Origin: Mucilaginibacter gracilis
Lineage (GTDB): Bacteria; Bacteroidota; Bacteroidia; Sphingobacteriales; Sphingobacteriaceae
DNA: 64,000 bases
Direction: 5' to 3'
Assembly: GCF_003633615.1 (NCBI RefSeq)
Contig: NZ_RBKU01000001.1
Location: 2,170,001-2,234,000, forward strand
Part shown: in pieces, positions 38,555-47,808 of the stretch
How positions within the stretch are numbered: position 1 is the first letter of the stretch
Layout of the letters: each line of letters begins with the position of its first letter
Program-made: the position numbers and the translations under genes
Notes under the pieces: generated by a model
What the model was told of the DNA's origin: nothing
Seen by the model: only the letters and a program-made list of their open reading frames with translations
The model's database searches: none

Positions 38555-41143
38555 ATGAAAAAAAAATTATTTATCTGCTTAGCCCTGTTTTATGGATCTT
38601 TAGCTTCGGCGCAACAGCTGCCCTATCAAAATCCAAATTTGTCTTCCGAAAACAGGGCGAAAGACCTGGTATCCCGCCTAACACTGAAAGAAAAAGTGGG
38701 ATTGATGAAAGATATCTCGGAAGCTGTGCCGCGCTTGGGTATCAAAAAGTTTAATTGGTGGAGCGAGGCGCTGCATGGCTACGCCAATCAAGGGCCTGTA
38801 ACCGTATTTCCTGAACCCATTGGTATGGCCGCCTCGTTTGACGACCAAATGGTTTTTCATGTGTTTGATGCTGTTTCTGATGAGGCGCGGGCCAAAAACA
38901 ATGATTATAAAAAGCATGGAGAAAGCCAGCGTTTTCATGACCTTTCGGTATGGACGCCGAACGTCAATATTTTTCGTGATCCGAGATGGGGCCGTGGCCA
39001 GGAGACTTATGGTGAAGACCCTTATCTAACCTCACGGATGGGCGTCTCGGTTGTAACGGGTTTACAAGGCCCTGTCGGATCAAAATACCGGAAGCTGCTG
39101 GCCTGCGCCAAGCACTACGCTGTACATTCAGGGCCGGAATGGAGCCGTCACCAAATGAACGTGACCGACGTAACCGCGCGCGATCTTTGGGAAACCTATC
39201 TGCCGGCATTTAAAACGCTGGTGCAGGAAGCAGATGTGCGGGAGGTAATGTGCGCATACCAGCGTCTGGATGATGAGCCCTGCTGCGGTAATAGTCGTTT
39301 GCTGGGACAGATATTAAGGCAGGACTGGGGCTTCAAATACCTTGTTGTATCGGATTGTGGCGCGATTACAGATTTTTATAATTCTCACCATTCCTCGTCA
39401 GATGCAGTTCATGCCTCAGCCAAGGCAGTTTTGTCTGGAACGGATGTGGAATGCGTAGGTTATGCCTTTGATAAGATACCTGAAGCTGTATCCCGAGGCC
39501 TGATCAAAGAAAAAGATATTAACACCAGTGTGGTGCGCCTGATGACGCAGCGTTTTGAGCTGGGCGAAATGGATAAGGATGAACTGGTTCCCTGGACTAA
39601 GATTCCCTTATCGGTAGTGAACTCTGAGCCGCATCAGAAACTGGCGCTTGACATTGCACGGGAAACCATGACCCTCTTACAAAATAAGAATAATATTTTG
39701 CCGCTGAGCAAAAGTGTGCCCAAGATAGCTGTCATCGGCCCAAATGCCAATGATTCGCAAATGCTGTCTGGTAATTATAATGGCACGCCGCTGCGGACTA
39801 TCAATATTTTAGACGGTATCAGGAGTAAGATAGGCCCCGGGCAGCTCATTTATGATGCTGCCTGCGATCTTACCGATGATAAAATCACACAAAGCCTGCT
39901 TGGAGACTGTGATATAGACGGAAAAAAAGGATTCAGGGCAACCTATTGGAATAATCGCAATTTCGAATCCGCTCCCGTTATTGTTGAGCAGTTGACCTCC
40001 GCGGTAGCACTCACCACTTTAGGTGCGCATCAGTTCGCACAGGGAGTAAACACAGAAAACTTTTCGGCAAAATACGAGACCGTTTTTAAGGCAACCACGA
40101 GCGGGGAGTTGGTGTTTAAACTGGAAGCTACCGGTTCTGCAGAATTGTTCATCAATAATAAACAGGTATTTAGAACCGGCAGTTGGAGATCACTGCCAAC
40201 GCGCTTCCCTTTGCAGGTTGAAGCAGGGAAAGAATATGTAATTGAACTAAGGTATAAACAATTGAATAACTGGACGGCGAACCTGGGATTTAATTTCGGG
40301 AAAGAAATTCCGCTGACCTATGACGGCCTGATCCAAAAGGTAAAAGACGCGGATGTGGTAGTGTTTGTCGGCGGGATCTCACCTAAGCTGGAAGGAGAGG
40401 AGATGCCGGTGCAGCTACCGGGCTTTAAGGGAGGTGACCGTACCGATATTGAACTGCCGGCCGTTCAGCGGAATTGCATGGAAGCACTTAAAAAGGCAGG
40501 CAAAAAGGTCATTTTTGTTAATTGTTCAGGCTCGGCGATAGCTATGGTGCCAGAAACGCAGAATTGTGATGCCATCTTGCAGGCCTGGTACGCCGGAGAA
40601 TCGGGAGGGCAGGCTGTTGCTGATGTGCTTTTCGGAGATTATAATCCTTCCGGGCATTTGCCAGTTACCTTTTATCGCAACCTGCAGCAATTGCCAGACT
40701 ATAGTGATTATGCAATGAAGGGAAGAACTTACCGGTACATAAATGGAGATCCCTTGTTCCCATTTGGATTTGGCTTAACCTATACAAGCTTTAATATTGG
40801 TGAGGCCAAGGTAACGCAAAGTACCATTGCCAAGAATGAACCTTTGCAGTTCCAGGTTCCGGTTACCAATACCGGTAAAAAAGATGGAACAGAAGTTTTG
40901 CAGATTTATGTTCGTAAGCTGAATGACCCGGATGGCGCATCAAAAACGTTAAGGGCTTTCAAACGCATTCCTGTAGCTTCCGGAAAAACAGATATGGTAA
41001 AAATGGATCTCTCACCCAAAACATTTGAGTTTTTTGACCCTGCGGATGCGGTTATGCGGGTGACTTCAGGAGATTACGAAATACTTTATGGAGAGAGTTC
41101 TGATCGGAAAAATTTGCAAGCCATCAGGATCACAATTAAATAA
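38555..41143 (+). CDS. GH3 beta-xylosidase with PA14 insert
   Basis: An 862-residue exported enzyme (signal peptide ending LASAQ) with an N-terminal GH3 barrel whose nucleophile is Asp267 in LVVSDCGAI. The (alpha/beta)6 sandwich is interrupted by a PA14 domain (about 458-592, beginning FRATYWNNRNFE). A C-terminal fibronectin-III-like domain has VTNTGKKDGTEVLQIYV. FNWWSEALHGYA near residue 66 and the DCG variant of the nucleophile motif are typical of GH3 beta-xylosidases. It would release xylose from the non-reducing ends of xylo-oligosaccharides in the periplasm. It is the last gene of the operon; a terminator-like hairpin follows. Confidence 0.93.
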   Translation: MKKKLFICLALFYGSLASAQQLPYQNPNLSSENRAKDLVSRLTLKEKVGLMKDISEAVPRLGIKKFNWWSEALHGYANQGPVTVFPEPIGMAASFDDQMVFHVFDAVSDEARAKNNDYKKHGESQRFHDLSVWTPNVNIFRDPRWGRGQETYGEDPYLTSRMGVSVVTGLQGPVGSKYRKLLACAKHYAVHSGPEWSRHQMNVTDVTARDLWETYLPAFKTLVQEADVREVMCAYQRLDDEPCCGNSRLLGQILRQDWGFKYLVVSDCGAITDFYNSHHSSSDAVHASAKAVLSGTDVECVGYAFDKIPEAVSRGLIKEKDINTSVVRLMTQRFELGEMDKDELVPWTKIPLSVVNSEPHQKLALDIARETMTLLQNKNNILPLSKSVPKIAVIGPNANDSQMLSGNYNGTPLRTINILDGIRSKIGPGQLIYDAACDLTDDKITQSLLGDCDIDGKKGFRATYWNNRNFESAPVIVEQLTSAVALTTLGAHQFAQGVNTENFSAKYETVFKATTSGELVFKLEATGSAELFINNKQVFRTGSWRSLPTRFPLQVEAGKEYVIELRYKQLNNWTANLGFNFGKEIPLTYDGLIQKVKDADVVVFVGGISPKLEGEEMPVQLPGFKGGDRTDIELPAVQRNCMEALKKAGKKVIFVNCSGSAIAMVPETQNCDAILQAWYAGESGGQAVADVLFGDYNPSGHLPVTFYRNLQQLPDYSDYAMKGRTYRYINGDPLFPFGFGLTYTSFNIGEAKVTQSTIAKNEPLQFQVPVTNTGKKDGTEVLQIYVRKLNDPDGASKTLRAFKRIPVASGKTDMVKMDLSPKTFEFFDPADAVMRVTSGDYEILYGESSDRKNLQAIRITIK

Positions 41144-41169
41144 ATATCGGACCGTAAAAGGGTTCATAG

Positions 41170-41222
41170 AACAGGGAAATGGATAGTAAATTATTTTTAC
41201 AGGACATTATCCCTGTTTTTTA
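41170..41222 (+). terminator. terminator after the enzyme operon
   Basis: aacaggga (41170-41177) pairs with tccctgtt (41210-41217) and is followed by further T residues. The loop holds a second small stem (gtaaa/tttac). It starts 27 nt past the GH3 stop codon. Confidence 0.55.
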
Positions 41223-41689
41223 TTGAACATTTGAACTATATATTTGGACATTTGTAGTAGTGTCCATCATTTCAATTGCAGACTTTTGATAATACGAATG
41301 TTACAATGTCTGGGTTCCAAAACCAAGATCAACCAATTATAACAATCAATATAGTAAAGGCTCGAAACTGCGTATAGTATGTTAGTGGATCTATTTAGCA
41401 CCCAAAAAATGCAACCGATTGAAATTTTTTATTGCAAAAGACTATTGGAACGTGCTTTTATGATAGTTAGAGCCATAAAAATCGATTGTAATTGTATTGA
41501 AATGATCAACTTTTCTAACCGGGATGGTGTTTATGCTTTCGAAAAAAGAAGAAAAATAGTAAACCAATTAAACTTAATTTAACGTATGAGACAAAAAGCC
41601 TAAAGTAAATCCCTAAATCATACAGGTAAACCCAGAAGTGAGACTTCTTATGGTTTTTTAATTTTTATTTAACCAATTACAATAAAATT
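41223..41689 (+). promoter_or_regulatory. control region upstream of the third susC
   Basis: No credible gene lies here; a 67-codon frame at 41379-41582 overlaps the operator-like motif and looks spurious. TATATTTG at 41239-41246 fits the -7 consensus but has no TTTG 19-21 bp upstream. The leader hairpin agaagt-gag-acttct (41634-41648), followed by T-rich sequence, ends about 40 nt before the start codon and could attenuate. Confidence 0.4.
41410..41423 (+). promoter_or_regulatory. LacI-operator-like motif upstream of the third susC
   Basis: TGCAACCGATTGAA shares TGCAACCGATT with the copy at 4184 and AACCGATTG with the copy at 4261, both upstream of the regulator gene. This suggests a regulator shared between that gene and the third transport pair. 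Confidence 0.4.
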
Positions 41690-43159
41690 ATGCGAAAACT
41701 TCAACTTATTAAATTCGGGAAAATTATACTGATCACCCTATTGGTGAATATGATTTCCCTCTCTCTGTTTGCACAAGAAATTGCTTTGCATGGCAAGGTA
41801 GTAGACGAAACGGGAGAAGCTCTCATTGGGGCTACAGTAAAAATAGCCGGAACTACTATCGGTACTACCACCAATATTTCCGGCGATTTTAATTTGAAAG
41901 TTCCTGCCGGAACAACAAAAATTACAGTTTCTTTTTTGGGATACGTAGATTTTGAGAAAATTATTACCAAAGGGGCAACTGATATGGGCAAAATGGCTTT
42001 GACCCGGAATACTAAAGACCTTAACGAAGTAGTAGTTGTAGGTTATGGAACTATTAAAAGGTCTGATTTAACTGGAACAGTGGCTTCGGTTGATGCCAAA
42101 GCATTGAAAGAAGTTCCGGCGTCTAACGTGTTTGAACAACTGAAAGGCCGCGTGGCCGGTTTGGATATTGTTAATGGAACCAACGGGCCTGTGCTAACTC
42201 TGCGTGGTAACCGTACAATAGGTAGTTCAACTGCCGATGCGTCGCTTATCATTTTGGATGGTCAGCCATATTTCAACTCCATCGAAAATATTGATCCTAA
42301 TGATATCAAAAGTGTTGAAGTACTTAAAGGTGCTTCGGCAACCGCTATTTACGGTTCGCGCGCTTCAAGTGGTGTGCTATTAATTACAACCAACAGAGGC
42401 CGTGTAGGGCAAACTGTTACTTCGTATGATTCTTATGTAGGAGTTAGCAAGTTACAAGGTAGAATTAAGTTATTGGACGGACAGGGATTTGCGCAGTTAC
42501 AAACAGATGCATTGCAGGGCGCGGTATTACAGGGCAACGGCTCTGTTAATCCTTACGCGTTGACAACTACCGAACAGCAGGCATTAAAAGAGGGTGTGAG
42601 CACAGATTACGTAAACTTGCTGATTAAACCGGCTTACGTTTGGGATCAAAGTTTAAGGGTATCAGGCGGAACTGATAAAACACAATTTAACGTTGGTACC
42701 AGTTACCGTACAACTACCGGTGTGGAGCCCAATAATAGTAGCAGACGTGTGTCTTTAAACGCCACACTGGATCATAAGATCAACAAGGTGATTAAGTTTG
42801 GTTACAGCACCGTGACTACCCTGCGTATTCTTGATGCAAGCGGAGGCAGTCAATTTCAGAATGCCGAATACTTTAGCCCGCTTACTTACCCCTATAATGC
42901 GGATGGTAGTTTGAACTTAACACCACAGGTTGGCCAAATTGATGCGCAAAACGCTAACCCGTTATTACAAGGCCAAAGCCCAGATGTGTACGTAAACAAA
43001 ACACGAGAGTTTACAAGCAACAATATTTTATATGGAGAATTAACTCCCGTTAAACATTTAAAGTACCGTTATTCGGTAAACTATAACTTCTTTCAATCAT
43101 TACAAGATCAATACAACGGTATTGATAAAGTTAATAACCTGAGTTCGATTAATAAATGA
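41690..43159 (+). pseudogene. susC 3, 5' fragment, interrupted by an IS982-type element
   Basis: This is the first part of a SusC-type TonB-dependent transporter: signal peptide (ending SLFAQ), carboxypeptidase-regulatory-like domain (LHGKVVDETGEALIGATV), plug (VVVVGYGTIKRSDLTGTVAS, LTLRGNRTIG, IYGSRASSGVLLITT) and the first barrel strands. The native sequence ends at 43136; the last seven codons and the stop at 43157-43159 come from the insertion sequence. Removing the element (43137-44144) and one copy of the TAATA duplication rejoins this frame to the 3' fragment, with ATA as the junction codon. The restored protein would have about 1043 residues. As it stands the product lacks most of the barrel and cannot be a functional porin. 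Confidence 0.92.
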
Positions 43160-43179
43160 GATAATATTTGTCAATCAAA

Positions 43180-43232
43180 GGAAATGTAAGTATATTTAAG
43201 TATCTGACATTCAAATATTTAAATACATTTCC
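43180..43232 (+). promoter_or_regulatory. hairpin just before the IS982 transposase start
   Basis: ggaaatgta (43180-43188) and tacatttcc (43224-43232) are exact complements, and the right arm ends two bases before the transposase ATG. On transcripts entering from susC the stem could hide the ribosome binding region, a known way for insertion sequences to limit transposase synthesis. That role is inferred. Confidence 0.4.
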
Positions 43233-43234
43233 AG

Positions 43235-44128
43235 ATGATTGACTACGATAAAATTACTGATATTTTTTGTATTGTTGACGAGTTTTGCAAGGACTTTGAT
43301 GCCACTACCCAGCCATTCCTGTTAGGTAAGCCATCTAAACGCCCTCCAACCATGTCTAAAAGCGAGATCATATCCATTTGTATGCTTTTTCATTTAAGTG
43401 GCTTCCGGTGTTTTAAACACTTCTATATCTTCTATCTGCAAAGGCACATGCAGCGTGAGTTTCCTAACACCGTATCCTACAACCGCTTTGTAGAACTTAG
43501 CCAAAGTGTGCTGATGCCCATGTCTATCTTTCTCAAAACCTGCTGCTTAGGCTTATGTACTGGCATTTCGTTCGTTGATTCTACACCGATAAGGGTATGC
43601 CATACCAAACGGATTAAAAGAAATAAGGTATTTAAAGGCATTGCCGAAGTAGGCAAATCAACCATGGGCTGGTTTTATGGCTTTAAGCTCCATATCGTCC
43701 TTAGCGACAAGGGTGAAATACTCAACTTCGCTATTACACAGGCCAACGTAGATGACCGGGAACCACTTAAAAACGAAGCTTTCCTGAAAGCTGTTTTTGG
43801 CAAACTGTTTGCCGACAAAGGCTATATATCAGAAAAACTGACCAAAATATTGTTTGTTGGTGATATACACCTCATAACCAATATCCGTAACAATATGAAA
43901 AACAGCCTGATGACCATGAACGACAAAATCATGCTCCGCAAGAGATCGGTCATAGAGACTGTTAATGATGAACTCAAAAACATCTGCCAGGTCGAACATG
44001 CAAGACACCGCTCTTTTACTAACTTTATCACTAATATCGTATCCGGATTGATCGCTTACTCATTTCTCCCTAAAAAACCTTCCATATCCTACCAACAAAA
44101 TCGATCTAATCAAATTCTTGCTTTCTGA
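43235..44128 (+). CDS. IS982-family transposase
   Basis: A 297-residue DDE transposase of the IS982 family. The N-terminal helical part has PTMSKSEIISICMLFHLSGF. The catalytic core shows Asp115 in SFVDSTPIRVCHTKRI, Asp194 in FADKGYIS and Glu241 in RSVIETVNDELK. Its length is normal and I see no frameshift, so it is probably active. It shares the family but little detailed sequence with the transposase at 62863. Confidence 0.93.
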   Translation: MIDYDKITDIFCIVDEFCKDFDATTQPFLLGKPSKRPPTMSKSEIISICMLFHLSGFRCFKHFYIFYLQRHMQREFPNTVSYNRFVELSQSVLMPMSIFLKTCCLGLCTGISFVDSTPIRVCHTKRIKRNKVFKGIAEVGKSTMGWFYGFKLHIVLSDKGEILNFAITQANVDDREPLKNEAFLKAVFGKLFADKGYISEKLTKILFVGDIHLITNIRNNMKNSLMTMNDKIMLRKRSVIETVNDELKNICQVEHARHRSFTNFITNIVSGLIAYSFLPKKPSISYQQNRSNQILAF

Positions 44129-44149
44129 TTAATCGAACTCAGGTTAATA

Positions 44150-45834
44150 TATTAACTGCTGCTAAAACTAACGCAACTACTACCAATAACTATTCTTACC
44201 GCGTAACCCAAGAGCATTTGTTGAGTTACGAAAATATTTTTGCTCAAAAACATAGTGTAAACTTTGTGGCAGGTTTTACAAATGAACTTGCACATACTGA
44301 AAACTCGGCTATGAGCGCACAAGGTATCCCTGACAATTCTAACGTAAACTCTAACCTTAATTTGGCTACAACCATTACCTCAATTTCAGGTAGCGTTAAA
44401 GAGCAGGGTATCGTTTCTTTTTTTGGTCGTTTAAACTACGCTTTTAATGGTAAATACAGTTTAACAGCAACCATCCGTAATGATGCCAACTCGGCTTTGT
44501 CAGCGGGGCATCAGCATACAACCTATCCTTCAATAGGTTTGGGTTGGATTATCAGCAACGAAAACTTTATGAAGCGTTACAATTTTATTGATAACTTAAA
44601 GTTACGCGCTGGTTACGGTCAAACTTCAAATGCGAGTGGTGTGGATCCCTATGGTACTTTAGCTAAATTAAGCACTTATAAATATCAATATGGTGGTGCT
44701 TCTGGCGGGGACGCGCAGGGCGTATTGGTAACAAACCTTGTTAACCCAAACTTAACCTGGCAAACAACCAGCGAATATAATCTAGCCCTGGATTTCGCTG
44801 TGCTGAAAAACCGCATAACAGGTTCGGTTGAAGTTTATAGTCAACGAACAACCGGCATTATTTTGAATAATCAGCTACCGCCAACCAGCGGTGTTACAAA
44901 TCAACAAACCAATTTGGGTACATCGGCGGCAAAGGGTTTAGAGATCACATTGAGTAGTAAAAATATCCAGAGTCAAAAGGGCATTAGCTGGTCTACAGAT
45001 TACAATATGGCTTTCAGCCGTGAACGTATTGTTGAATTACCCAATGGTGCACAACAGAATATAAGCTTGGGTGAATTTGTTGGGCAGCCCTTAAGCACTA
45101 TATATGATTTGCGTAAAATTGGTATCTGGCAAACAAGCGAAGCTGCACAAGCGGCAACTTTCGGCCAAAAACCTGGCCAGATTAAAATTGAAGACTATAA
45201 TGGTGACGGCAAGATAAATGCCAGCGATAATCAGTTCATTGGTAACTATCAGCCGCAGTATACGCTGGGTATGACCAACCGGATAAGCTACAAAAACTTC
45301 GACCTTAGCCTTGTTATTCAGGGACGTATAGGATTTACAACAAGCGTACCTTATGTTTCATCAAACAACTCTGGTACACAGGGCTGGCAGTTTCTGAATA
45401 TCGGACGCCATAACCAACCGGTGCTTGATTACTGGACGCCAACTAACCCAACCAATGCTTTCCCGGAGCCAAATGCACAAAATCAGGGAAATTATTTCTC
45501 TACTTTGCAGTATTATGACGGATCATTCATCAGAGCTAAGAGTATTAACCTGGGCTATAATGTACCGTCTAAACTGGTCCAAAAGATTGGGATGAGTTCA
45601 TTAAGGTTTTATGCAAATGTGACTAATCCGTTTATTATTTATGCACCAATTATGCACCATGGGTTCTCTGTTCCCGACCCAGAATCGCAGTATAATATTT
45701 TGCCAACTTCGCCATCTTCAGGTGGTAACGTTGCCGGTTACGATAACAACAACACTTCAACGTTTCGTGGTGTGGGTATCAATGCCGGCGAACAAACACG
45801 CGACTTTATTTTTGGTATTAATGCAAGATTTTAA
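44150..45834 (+). pseudogene. susC 3, 3' fragment
   Basis: The remainder of the split transporter, native sequence resuming at 44150 after the target duplication. It holds most of the beta-barrel (GLGWIISNENF, NLKLRAGYGQTSN, NYQPQYTLGMTNRISYKNF) and ends in RDFIFGINARF, a normal SusC terminus. The reading frame is continuous with the 5' fragment once the element is removed. Translation could begin internally at a TTG at 44218, but without plug and signal peptide the product would not be exported. It is followed 11 bp later by an intact susD. Confidence 0.92.
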
Positions 45835-45845
45835 TTTATACAGCT

Positions 45846-47792
45846 ATGAAAATATTTAATAGAACAAACTTTCTTATTGCTGCAACAGCAGCACTAACTA
45901 TGGTAACCGGCTGTAAAAAACTGCTTACTGAAAAGCCGGAATCGGACTTATACCCTAAGTACTTTACTACAGCAGGTGGGGTGCAGGCTGCAATTACCGG
46001 CGTGTATCAGGATTTGAGGAGTAACTTCTCTGGCGAAGGTATCGTTTATTGCTACAACGGAACAGATGAAAATATAGTTGGCGGCAGCGGCGGTAACGGT
46101 GCCAATATATTAAATTCATATAACGGTCTTAACTCCACTAATACTCCTGATTTATTAGGATTGTATACAGATATTAATACGCTTAATGGCGCTATTCAGT
46201 ACTCATCTGCTATTACAGATGCAGCGACACGAGCACAATATGTTGCTCAAGCTCAGTTTTTGCGTGGTTTTATATATTTTTACCTGGTGCAAACTTATGG
46301 CGGTACTACTGCTACACAAAAAAGCGGTATCCCACTACATCTTACCTATAATACTTCGGCAAGTACTGCCGACGCACCCTCACCGCTTTCGGATATTTAT
46401 AACGCTATCATAGCGGATTTTACTACGGCTGCAACCAACTTACCGGCAACCATTACCGGCACAAATCCTTTCTCGGCAGCAGGGGTTGGAAAATCAGCTA
46501 CTTCGGCCGTTGCTAACGCTTATTTAGCCAAAACGTATCTAACCAGAGGCTATAATAGCGAAGTTGCCCAACCTGGCGACTTTCAGTCAGCGGCTACTTT
46601 AACGGCATCATTAATTTCCAACAAAGCTACTTACGGTTTGGATTTGTGGCAAGATTATAATGACGAGCATAAACCAGCCAATGATTATGGCAAAGAAAAC
46701 ATGTTCAATATTGACTATGGAGGCGCGTCAGATCCTACCTATACTGGTTATACACTCCAAGGTTCGGGCGGTAGCGGTATCAATCAACTTTATGTACTGG
46801 CCCGTTTCAATTATGTGAACACAGGTGTAGACAATGTTACTGGCATTGATGCCGTTCCACAAAAGATGAGCTCAAATTCAGCCATGCTTCGCGATGTTTA
46901 TGGTGGCCGTCCGTATACGCGATTAGCCCCAAATAAGCTTTATACAATGGATGTAGCCTTTGCCGATCAGGTACATGATTGTCGTTATGATGCTACTTTC
47001 CAAACTTATTGGATATGCAACAAAGCAGGAGTATCCGGCACAAGTAGTACCGGCACATCAAAAGGACAGCTAACACCTGCATCAAATGTTTCATTAAGCT
47101 CATATCAGGTACCCATAGGCGGCGACACATCTATCCTGATGCCTAGCCAGGATGTTACCATGGCACGCCGCGATGCGTTTAAAGGTGTAATTGTTACGCC
47201 TAAGCAATTTAACAATACTATTTTCCCTACTGTGAAAAAGTTTGATGATCCAACCCGTACTGCTACAGGAGATTTTTCAAGCCGTCCTATTGTATTGATG
47301 CGTTTTTCTGAAGTTTACCTAATGAACGCCGAAGCGAACTATATGTTAAATAACATTACTGCGGCTGCTACATCATTAAACGTTTTAAGGGCGCGCGCGG
47401 CTTACCGTACACCTGCCGACGCGGCAACTGTGGCTAATAATCAAGCCAGCGTTACTGCTGCTAATATGGCGGCGGTAAATTCTGCAAACGCAGCTGCTAT
47501 GCTTTTAACAGGAACACAGTTAGCTCAATTGGCTATACCTAATAATACAACTGTAGGTTCTGCTCCATGCGGAATGGACTTGATATTAGAAGAATACAGC
47601 CGCGAATTTTATGGCGACCCACGCCGGTGGTATGATCTTGTGAGAACTAATCAACTGGTAAGGCGTGCAACTAAGTATAACTCTTTTGCAGCACCTTATA
47701 TTCAGCCTTACCATACCCGTAGGCCGATTCCGCAAAGGGAAATTCAAAATGTTTTAAGCGGACCTGCATACCCGCAAAATAATGGTTATTAA
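45846..47792 (+). CDS. SusD/RagB-type glycan-binding lipoprotein, pair 3
   Basis: A 648-residue lipoprotein (MVTGC, Cys23), longer than the other two SusD proteins. It opens CKKLLTEKPESDLYPKYF, has the core motif AQFLRGFIYFYLVQTYGG and the C-terminal LEEYSREFYGDPRRWYDLVR. An alanine-rich stretch (about 525-560) within the C-terminal half is unusual. The gene is intact, but its partner SusC is split by an IS, so the pair is probably not functional for import unless another SusC substitutes. Expression may also be reduced by polarity. The DNA of this pair looks more AT-rich than the adjacent enzyme genes, which is an impression only. Confidence 0.93.
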   Translation: MKIFNRTNFLIAATAALTMVTGCKKLLTEKPESDLYPKYFTTAGGVQAAITGVYQDLRSNFSGEGIVYCYNGTDENIVGGSGGNGANILNSYNGLNSTNTPDLLGLYTDINTLNGAIQYSSAITDAATRAQYVAQAQFLRGFIYFYLVQTYGGTTATQKSGIPLHLTYNTSASTADAPSPLSDIYNAIIADFTTAATNLPATITGTNPFSAAGVGKSATSAVANAYLAKTYLTRGYNSEVAQPGDFQSAATLTASLISNKATYGLDLWQDYNDEHKPANDYGKENMFNIDYGGASDPTYTGYTLQGSGGSGINQLYVLARFNYVNTGVDNVTGIDAVPQKMSSNSAMLRDVYGGRPYTRLAPNKLYTMDVAFADQVHDCRYDATFQTYWICNKAGVSGTSSTGTSKGQLTPASNVSLSSYQVPIGGDTSILMPSQDVTMARRDAFKGVIVTPKQFNNTIFPTVKKFDDPTRTATGDFSSRPIVLMRFSEVYLMNAEANYMLNNITAAATSLNVLRARAAYRTPADAATVANNQASVTAANMAAVNSANAAAMLLTGTQLAQLAIPNNTTVGSAPCGMDLILEEYSREFYGDPRRWYDLVRTNQLVRRATKYNSFAAPYIQPYHTRRPIPQREIQNVLSGPAYPQNNGY

Positions 47793-47808
47793 TTAATTTC
47801 AATTTTAA

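Larger units (their letters stand above)
43137..44144 (+). mobile_element. IS982-type insertion sequence inside susC 3
   Basis: A 1008-bp element bounded by perfect inverted repeats acctgagttcgattaat at its two ends (left end 43137, right end 44144). It is flanked by a 5-bp target duplication TAATA (43132-43136 and 44145-44149). It carries one transposase gene. The intact ends and duplication indicate a recent insertion. Confidence 0.93.

Noticed and set aside
41239..41246. TATATTTG as a promoter for susC 3
   Set aside because: Matches the -7 consensus, but there is no TTTG 19-21 bp upstream and it is 440 bp from the start codon.
41379..41582. 67-codon plus-strand open frame before susC 3
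   Set aside because: No family resemblance, and it overlaps the operator-like motif at 41410.
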